Below are positions 5,301-9,759 of a DNA stretch of 9,759 nucleotides, piece after piece. The notes under the pieces are model-generated. The model searched no databases. It had not been told where the DNA came from and saw only the letters and a list, made by a program, of their open reading frames with translations. Every line of letters begins with the position of its first letter. The first letter of the stretch is position 1. A program made the position numbers and the translations under genes. The stretch is from an uncultured Candidatus Saccharibacteria bacterium (GTDB lineage: Bacteria > Patescibacteriota > Saccharimonadia > Saccharimonadales > Saccharimonadaceae): positions 1 through 9,759 of the forward strand of contig CAMHRH010000024.1 of assembly GCA_946187605.1 (NCBI GenBank). Direction: 5' to 3'.

Positions 5301-7732
5301 CCGATGTCTACTATTACAATGTAGATAATCCGAACAATAACATCATATTCGCCGGCTACTGTTGGAAGATGTATCGCACTACATCGGACGGCGGAGTACG
5401 CATAATATACAATGGTTCACCAACGAATGGCACGTGCGCAGAATATTACAAGGAAAACACACCGAAAAGCATATTCTCAAATCACGGAGATTTCTACCAT
5501 TCGACGACCTCCGACGTCGGATATATGTCAAACGCAAATTATCTCATTACGAAAGAATTCGACCCATCAGCGTCGACTAAATTCGGCAAAAGCTTCACTT
5601 ATGCGAATGGTAAATATACCCTAACGGACGCAACAACTACCCTAGACAATAATCATCATTATTCATGCGGAAACAGCGGCACTATCTGTGAGACAATTCG
5701 ATATTACATATGGTACGACACAAAATCTACGGCTTATAGCTTGAACGACAAATATTATCACAGTATGTATATTACCCTCACAAACGGAGAGTCCATTAAT
5801 GACGCAGTCTACAACATGTTCGATGCCGAAAACGTCAATAGCAACGATTCAACTATCAAGGAAAACTTGGAAAAATGGTACAAAGATAATCTCACGGATT
5901 ATAGCAGCTTCATAATCGACTCGACATATTGCAACGATAGGCGAATAGAGGCACTCAACGGTCTTAATCCGAATGGCGGCAATCTAAAGAAAATGGCCAA
6001 ATTTGTCGGCCGCACAAACACCGACATCAAATGCGCGCGCGAAATCGATAGTTTTTCAGTCAATAATCAGAAAGCTAAATTAAACTACCCAATTGGCCTC
6101 ATTTCCGCGCCAGAAGCAGAAATAACATCGGCAGAAGCCAAAAAAATCGCAAAATATCTCGGATCCAGCAATACATATCACACATTAACGCCAATCGGCT
6201 CAGAGTCATATTTCACACCTTCCATGACTACTTATGGCAATTCGCGAATAAACGCAGTATACTCGGTAGAAACCGACGACTCGGCTTTGTTGAGGCCTGT
6301 AATTACGCTACATCAAGACACAATCGCATCGTCCGGAGATGGTTCGTCAAGCAGTCCATATACAGTCAGTCTTTCTAATAATCGTATACATGTTATATTT
6401 AAGCCAAACTATGGCGAAATCAACGAAGCAGATCAAAGCCGAATCATAACAAGCGGCTCAGCCATCGGCGAATTGCCAAACGTTAGTCGCTTGGGCCACA
6501 ACTTCGTCGGATGGTATGATAGCCTAGAGGAAGGAGGGCAAAAAATAACCGCAGAAACCGTTCCAGATTCGGACAAAACATACTACGCAAAATGGACGCC
6601 AATCGAAGGCAATCATCTATACAACATAGTCCTAGGCGACACTACTACTGGCCAAGGCTATAAATACACCGATCCGGTCTCAGATACGTTAACCGATTCA
6701 AACGAACCCGTATACATATATCATGGCAATGAGGCCAAAACTGGTACCAAGAACCACATCATCTTCAACAATATGTGCTGGTTAATGATGCGCACTACTC
6801 AGACTGGAGGCATCAAAATTATCTATAACGGCGTTCCAGACAATGGCGCCTGTACCGCAACGAGCAGTAATAACTATGCATTCCAAAGCGCTTACGCAAA
6901 TAGTAGTGATTTATCACTATCTAGCGTTGGCTACATGTATAAAGACTCATCATTGACTCAATATCGCGAAAACCCGAATGGAATGAAATTCGCCGAAAGC
7001 GTTACGTATAATGACGGAAAATACACACTCGTCAATCCAGCATATCAAACATATCCAGACAAAACACATCATTATACATGCGGCAACAGTATTGATACCG
7101 AATGCGAAACCGTGCGATTCTACTCTTGGTATTACAGCGGCAATCCTACCAACGCGAATTCATACATGATACTCGAAGGCGGCGAGCTAGAGCCAATCGA
7201 CGCAATATCAAAAGTTCTTTACGCCCAAGACGTAAACCAAAAGGATTCACTTCTAAAGACAAATCTAGAAAATTGGTTCGAGAATAATCTAGCCAGCAAA
7301 CAAAACCTACTAGAAGATACTGTATTCTGCTATGACCGCACAATTGAAGACTTAAAGCAATTCAGCCCAACAGGTGAGACGTCCGGAACATCGAGCAAAT
7401 TCGGACGAGCCAGCATTTTCTGTCAATACCAGACCGATCGCTTCTCCATAAGCAACGACCTAGCTAAGATTAAATACCCAGTCGGCGTTCTGAACGGTAA
7501 GGATTACACAAATGCGGCGACAACCGGGACAACTACATATAACTACCTTATTTCCGCATCCTATAGATATAGTGGCTACTCGCCAAATGCCTCGGGAGGC
7601 GGATCGTATAGTTCATCTCTGACTACTACTCAGCTGAAAATCCAGCCAGTAGTCTCCCTTAAACCCGGAATTCAATACATCAGTGGCGATGGTAGTTCAG
7701 CTACGCCATATATCGTGAAGGAGGATGAATAA
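2393..7732 (+). CDS. Giant vWA-domain surface adhesin with three B-repeat/six-cysteine units
   Basis: A 1779-residue exported protein. Residues 1-4 are basic and 5-24 hydrophobic. No clear signal peptidase site or lipobox follows, so this may be an uncleaved membrane anchor. A von Willebrand A domain spans about 102-268 with a complete MIDAS: DISGSM (D109, S111, S113), T176 in GETN, and D207 in LTDG. It should bind a divalent metal ion and a protein or matrix ligand. A beta-rich region (about 270-380) follows, like the segment after vWA in Gram-positive pilus-tip adhesins. Next come three units, each an InlB/Listeria-Bacteroides-type B-repeat (about 382-452, 868-933, 1331-1401) plus a module (472-863, 940-1326, 1409-1775) with six conserved cysteines and an [RQ]PV[VI][ST]L end motif. 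There is no C-terminal membrane segment or LPXTG; the protein ends four residues after module 3. It is the first gene of a two-gene operon and its stop overlaps the next start. Adhesion is inferred from architecture; the ligand is unknown. Confidence 0.88.
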   Translation: MKKKYIFLITLCIPVAILGVIVFNSINNSVHYSITGKATTHTHPSEQDPNLIPSIDIESLGYSNQEAGSWRIDKSAKWTSNTTAEVTLKLTSKQKTRDALKRDIVLILDISGSMEGNKIEKLKHDSIELIDDVLNNPENTIALISYSTESRIVHDFTNDKTELINYINDAYAVGETNYNAPLKNLDTIIENYQKQDDRELIALFLTDGFPNVDTPNEVATYKVIKTKHPYIHLNGIQYEMGARIQQPLIDTTDMQWVADINSLNNVLFDATKITYPYEKLQISDTINTDYFSLDGSKEITATKGTTEVDDSNGTQKVKWNIDGDYSGQVREITIPIKFKDGYTPDIDYYPTNKSETIDYILDGEEEDNVATDNTPNLKYNYAISYDYNAPGDCSIATKTEKHPVYSNVTISNETPICENYAFRGWTIIDDVQKINDDMFVMPDYDVAIRAEWSKLSISKSMDGVVNENNNEVYSIARIDYNRNFGAKLYEGKADDSLDGSGDNAVYYYQGGNLNNNLIFANMCWLIVRTTSTGGTKILYNGLPDAEGQCNNTGRDSAAYSPSSYVINGNSEPFGDIGYMHPAADVSVNYKPIHEYGTTSTSMYYAGKAEWDGEKYILSDTSNTMNEQHLYSCGNKSTSCEKVRFYYRVEKNAGYVHAWYIYLADGQTPRDALIAQFTAEDVNQVSSTRKTQLEDWFANNLSGFNDYLEDNVYCSDRTLRITNTVWDENAPEGSLSNTFRLGTFDESKPSLECQNETDKFTTNNPKAKTNYRVGLLTNNEVALAQDRSTEEKNNYLNSGRSYYLMDPYGNGSGGISMYKYVYSYDSNERILGSGSTNDVRPVVSLMPGTIYTDGNGTKETPYIVTQTRKHVITFIYNNGSISESYRLVLPGQSVGELPTSSKNGFILDGWFTESGDKVDRDTIPEGDITYYAHWSRDDNSLYAIIRGDMSDYMSTKYEKEAADSFADNNDSDVYYYNVDNPNNNIIFAGYCWKMYRTTSDGGVRIIYNGSPTNGTCAEYYKENTPKSIFSNHGDFYHSTTSDVGYMSNANYLITKEFDPSASTKFGKSFTYANGKYTLTDATTTLDNNHHYSCGNSGTICETIRYYIWYDTKSTAYSLNDKYYHSMYITLTNGESINDAVYNMFDAENVNSNDSTIKENLEKWYKDNLTDYSSFIIDSTYCNDRRIEALNGLNPNGGNLKKMAKFVGRTNTDIKCAREIDSFSVNNQKAKLNYPIGLISAPEAEITSAEAKKIAKYLGSSNTYHTLTPIGSESYFTPSMTTYGNSRINAVYSVETDDSALLRPVITLHQDTIASSGDGSSSSPYTVSLSNNRIHVIFKPNYGEINEADQSRIITSGSAIGELPNVSRLGHNFVGWYDSLEEGGQKITAETVPDSDKTYYAKWTPIEGNHLYNIVLGDTTTGQGYKYTDPVSDTLTDSNEPVYIYHGNEAKTGTKNHIIFNNMCWLMMRTTQTGGIKIIYNGVPDNGACTATSSNNYAFQSAYANSSDLSLSSVGYMYKDSSLTQYRENPNGMKFAESVTYNDGKYTLVNPAYQTYPDKTHHYTCGNSIDTECETVRFYSWYYSGNPTNANSYMILEGGELEPIDAISKVLYAQDVNQKDSLLKTNLENWFENNLASKQNLLEDTVFCYDRTIEDLKQFSPTGETSGTSSKFGRASIFCQYQTDRFSISNDLAKIKYPVGVLNGKDYTNAATTGTTTYNYLISASYRYSGYSPNASGGGSYSSSLTTTQLKIQPVVSLKPGIQYISGDGSSATPYIVKEDE
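3536..4981 (+). repeat. Protein-level repeat unit 1 (B-repeat + six-Cys module)
   Basis: Residues 382-863 of the vWA protein. The B-repeat part (382-452) carries two extra cysteines (C393, C417) not present in the other B-repeats. The module part (472-863) has C523, C549, C632, C639, C713 and C752. Landmarks are NMCWLIVRTT, YSCGN, LEDWFANNL, YCSDR and RPVVSL. Confidence 0.8.
4994..6370 (+). repeat. Protein-level repeat unit 2 (B-repeat + six-Cys module)
   Basis: Residues 868-1326. The B-repeat is 868-933 (GFILDGWF and a closing AHW). The module is 940-1326 with C990, C1015, C1092, C1099, C1180 and C1214. Landmarks are GYCWKMYRTT, YSCGN, LEKWYKDNL, YCNDR and RPVITL. It is clearly related to units 1 and 3 in protein, but the DNA has diverged, so the duplication is old. 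Confidence 0.8.
6383..7717 (+). repeat. Protein-level repeat unit 3 (B-repeat + six-Cys module)
   Basis: Residues 1331-1775. The B-repeat is 1331-1401 (HNFVGWYD and a closing AKW). The module is 1409-1775 with C1462, C1487, C1563, C1571, C1646 and C1677. Landmarks are NMCWLMMRTT, YTCGN, LENWFENNL, FCYDR and QPVVSL. The protein ends only four residues after this unit. Confidence 0.8.
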
Positions 7733-9624
7733 TGAAAAAAATTATTCGCATACGCATAGCTTCATTCCTAATAATGTCGACTGTACTGCTCACATCTTTC
7801 GCTGTATATGCCACAAGTATCGACAATGGCACCGAGGTCGAAGAGCATAGCCCGCTAACTTATTATTTAAACGTCAAATATGACGCCAAAAATACCGAAG
7901 GCATCGAATCCAGCGACTCACTATCAATCCAAAAAAATAGCAACACGATAAACGTGTCCGACGCATTACCAGACGGATTGGCTTTCGAGGGCTTCGTGTC
8001 AACAAGCGATGGCAGTATTGGCGCAAAAGGACGAGCCGACGGAGAAGACTGTCTAGGTAGAGTCGTAGACGATACGCCAGAAGATCCAGTCAGCGAAACT
8101 ATTTGCGATGAAAATGGTAACTGTCATTACCATGGCCTCCATTACGACGACTCCAACCGAACTGTAAATTTTGCAGTCAAAAGCCTTCAAGCTGGCTGCG
8201 AAGTCGTAGTCGGCATCAAAACCCGCACACCATCCATCGACGACCCAAACACCCCTACAGTAGAAACTAGACGCGACTTTTACAATACCGCCAATGCAGT
8301 CGATGATATTCAATCTATTTTCTCGAATACAGTGCATGTATTTATGGGCAAAAACGACTTAGCCACTTTTTCCGTTAGATACGAATATGACGGCGAGGTT
8401 CCTGCCAATGCGCCAAAATTACCAGAGGCACAACACTATGCCGCGGGCACAACCATTAATCTAATCGCAGATTCCGCCACTGTAGGCTACATTTTTAGCG
8501 GTTGGTCCAGCGACGATGTAATAATTAATAACCGCAGCTTCGTGATGCCAAATCAAGACATCGTATTAAAAGGTAGCTTCACGGAACAACAAAAATATAC
8601 GGTCTCTTATAATATTGACGGAGACAAACCGAATGGATATATTGCGCCCGAAAACAAACAATATTATTCAGGCGAGAATGTCGAAGTAGACTCACTCAAA
8701 AATGGCGATATGTTCAATGGTTATCGTTTCTTGGGCTGGACAACCGAAGACGCAACCGTCGACACGGAAAACATGTTCAAAATCGCCGACAAAGACGTCG
8801 CTTTCACTGGCAAATTCGAACTAGTTCAATATACAATTCGCTATCATTTCTATGACACCGCCAAACCGTCCGACGCAGATGCAATAATTCCCGCCGACGA
8901 ACAACATCGCCCGGGAGAGAAAGTCAATCTGCCAACCGTATCGTCATCAGAACCAGATCACTATTTCTTAGGCTGGTACGAATCAAATCCGTTTACAATG
9001 CCAGACCACGACGTAGATATATATGGCGAATGGGGAGTATCATATGGAAAATTCGAGCCATCTATCGCCATAGTTATAACTAATCCAAAAGATCATTACA
9101 AAGAAAACGAAGAAGTATTATTCGATATAACAGTCACAAACAATGCAACGTTCGCCATAAAGGACGTCGTCATAGAAAATACCGACAATTCAACATTCAT
9201 TTCTCATGAAGGCTACGAACTAATCAGTAATAAATTGGTTAGAATATCAGAAATAGCACCAGGCTCGACCGTAACCATAAAAGCAAAATACGTCGCCCAG
9301 AATGACGAAGAAGAGACCTATACAAACACCGCAAAAATTATTGGCGCAATTGCAGACAACCACTATACGCTCGTAGATAAAGACTACATTGCCAGCACTA
9401 CATTCAAGGTAAAGAACAACGGCAACGATGATGAGATGCCAACTCCTCCAGAAGACAACCCGAATCCAGACGACTCGCAACAAACAGACGAAACACCTCA
9501 AGACGAGGCTACAACGCCAAAGACGGTCGATATAATAATTAATTATGTCAGCCTATTCATCATATCTTCAGCTACGCTGACGATTATAATTGCAAGCAGG
9601 CGTTTCCTAAAACACAAAAAATAG
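7732..9624 (+). CDS. Secreted B-repeat/DUF11-like protein with LPXTG-like C-terminal sorting region
   Basis: A 630-residue partner of the vWA protein. A signal peptide occupies residues 1-27, with a likely cut after VYA (residue 27). The first domain (about 35-205) holds DALPDGLAF (77-85), typical of DUF11-like 'conserved repeat' domains, and four cysteines (C107, C125, C131, C156). Three consecutive InlB/Listeria-Bacteroides-type B-repeats follow (about 212-288, 289-365, 367-434), each with a central GW or GWxx and an MP or AD segment. A second DUF11-like domain is at about 445-560. A Pro/Asp/Gln-rich spacer (564-594) leads to TPKTVD (595-600), a hydrophobic helix (601-621) and the tail RRFLKHKK. 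This is the layout of a sortase substrate, with TPKTV where LPXTG would be expected. The ATG shares one base with the upstream stop (TAATG). SD AAGGAGG (7718-7724) inside the upstream gene lies 7 bases from it, indicating translational coupling. It likely anchors or stabilises the vWA adhesin at the cell surface (inference). Confidence 0.87.
   Translation: MKKIIRIRIASFLIMSTVLLTSFAVYATSIDNGTEVEEHSPLTYYLNVKYDAKNTEGIESSDSLSIQKNSNTINVSDALPDGLAFEGFVSTSDGSIGAKGRADGEDCLGRVVDDTPEDPVSETICDENGNCHYHGLHYDDSNRTVNFAVKSLQAGCEVVVGIKTRTPSIDDPNTPTVETRRDFYNTANAVDDIQSIFSNTVHVFMGKNDLATFSVRYEYDGEVPANAPKLPEAQHYAAGTTINLIADSATVGYIFSGWSSDDVIINNRSFVMPNQDIVLKGSFTEQQKYTVSYNIDGDKPNGYIAPENKQYYSGENVEVDSLKNGDMFNGYRFLGWTTEDATVDTENMFKIADKDVAFTGKFELVQYTIRYHFYDTAKPSDADAIIPADEQHRPGEKVNLPTVSSSEPDHYFLGWYESNPFTMPDHDVDIYGEWGVSYGKFEPSIAIVITNPKDHYKENEEVLFDITVTNNATFAIKDVVIENTDNSTFISHEGYELISNKLVRISEIAPGSTVTIKAKYVAQNDEEETYTNTAKIIGAIADNHYTLVDKDYIASTTFKVKNNGNDDEMPTPPEDNPNPDDSQQTDETPQDEATTPKTVDIIINYVSLFIISSATLTIIIASRRFLKHKK
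8365..9033 (+). repeat. Three tandem InlB-like B-repeats in the second surface protein
   Basis: Residues 212-434 comprise three diverged copies of about 75 residues. Each begins with a beta-strand of the type F/Y-x-V-x-Y. Each has a GW core (FSGWSS, FLGWTT, FLGWYE) and ends with a short acidic or aromatic strand (GSF, GKF, GEW). They are of the same general family as the three B-repeats interleaved in the upstream vWA protein, which links the two gene products. Confidence 0.75.
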
Positions 9625-9644
9625 AACAATCGCACGCTAGCAAC

Positions 9645-9664
9645 AAAAAAAGCCCAGATGGGCT
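9645..9664 (-). terminator. Rho-independent terminator of the tRNA-Phe gene
   Basis: On the - strand AGCCC (9664-9660) pairs with GGGCT (9655-9651) around a 4-base loop, followed by a run of T (9650-9645). It lies 14 bases past the CCA end of the tRNA. On the + strand the hairpin is preceded by A residues and followed by mixed sequence, so it is at best a weak terminator for the surface operon that ends at 9624. Confidence 0.85.
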
Positions 9665-9678
9665 GCCATAATATGGTT

Positions 9679-9754
9679 TGGTGGTCACGGCTGGACTTGA
9701 ACCAGCGACACGCGGCTCTTCAGGCCGCTGCTCTACCAACTGAGCTACATGACC
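9679..9754 (-). tRNA. tRNA-Phe (anticodon GAA)
   Basis: A complete 76-base cloverleaf on the - strand. The acceptor stem GGTCATG pairs with CGTGACC (one U-G). The D arm is GCTC/GAGC with loop AGTTGGTA, the anticodon arm is GCGGC/GCCGC with loop CTGAAGA, the variable loop is GTGTC, and the T arm is GCTGG/CCAGC with loop TTCAAGT. The discriminator is A and the CCA end is encoded (9681-9679). The anticodon is GAA, reading UUU and UUC. Base 37, next to the anticodon, is G rather than the A usual in E. coli-type tRNA-Phe. The promoter would be beyond the right edge. Confidence 0.96.
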
Positions 9755-9759
9755 ATCAA

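Noticed and set aside
9625..9678. + strand terminator for the surface operon
   Set aside because: The only hairpin has its T tract on the - strand and fits the tRNA-Phe transcript. On the + strand it lacks a T run.
9679..9754. Attachment site with a repeated tRNA 3' end
   Set aside because: I found no second copy of the tRNA 3' sequence elsewhere in the window and no integrase gene.
1..9759. CRISPR array, insertion sequence, or stop-codon reassignment
   Set aside because: No regularly spaced direct repeats, transposase motifs or terminal inverted repeats were seen. TGA acts as a stop in the glycine-rich gene and no gene needs it as a sense codon.

Overview
The window looks like a chromosomal segment from a small-genome, host-associated bacterium. 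My best guess is Candidatus Saccharibacteria (TM7) or a similar gut or oral lineage. This is inferred from the style of the surface proteins (N-terminally anchored vWA protein, Listeria-Bacteroides/InlB-type B-repeats, a sortase-like tail ending in a short basic stretch), from short intergenic regions and from moderate GC. It is not proven. TGA, TAA and TAG all act as ordinary stops, so there is no sign of the UGA recoding seen in Gracilibacteria/Absconditabacteria.

Left part (1-2355): a fragment of an upstream gene ends near base 54. It is followed by a small single-pass membrane protein (81-323) and two successive + strand terminators (331-357, 394-418). glyA (serine hydroxymethyltransferase) lies convergently on the - strand (417-1796) and carries an unusual insertion of about 19 residues. 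Divergent from glyA is an 80-residue glycine-rich protein with a very strong Shine-Dalgarno (SD) sequence (1931-2173), closed by a perfect 11-bp terminator (2187-2214). A 37-residue ORF with its own SD follows (2242-2355), and the promoter of the next operon overlaps its end.

Right part (2338-9759): a clear promoter drives a two-gene surface operon. The first gene encodes a 1779-residue von Willebrand A protein with an intact MIDAS. It carries three copies of a two-part unit: an InlB-like B-repeat followed by a module of about 370-390 residues with six conserved cysteines. The second gene overlaps the first by one base (TAATG) and is translationally coupled. It encodes a 630-residue secreted protein with DUF11-like domains, three tandem B-repeats and a C-terminal LPXTG-like cell-wall sorting region whose motif is TPKTV. 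The first protein has an N-terminal hydrophobic segment but no C-terminal anchor; the second has the opposite plan. The pair therefore looks like a two-part adhesive surface structure, probably for contact with a host cell or matrix. A tRNA-Phe(GAA) gene on the - strand, with its own terminator, closes the window.

The most interesting item is the triplicated six-cysteine module, which I cannot assign to a named family with confidence, and the coupled partner protein that shares its B-repeats.
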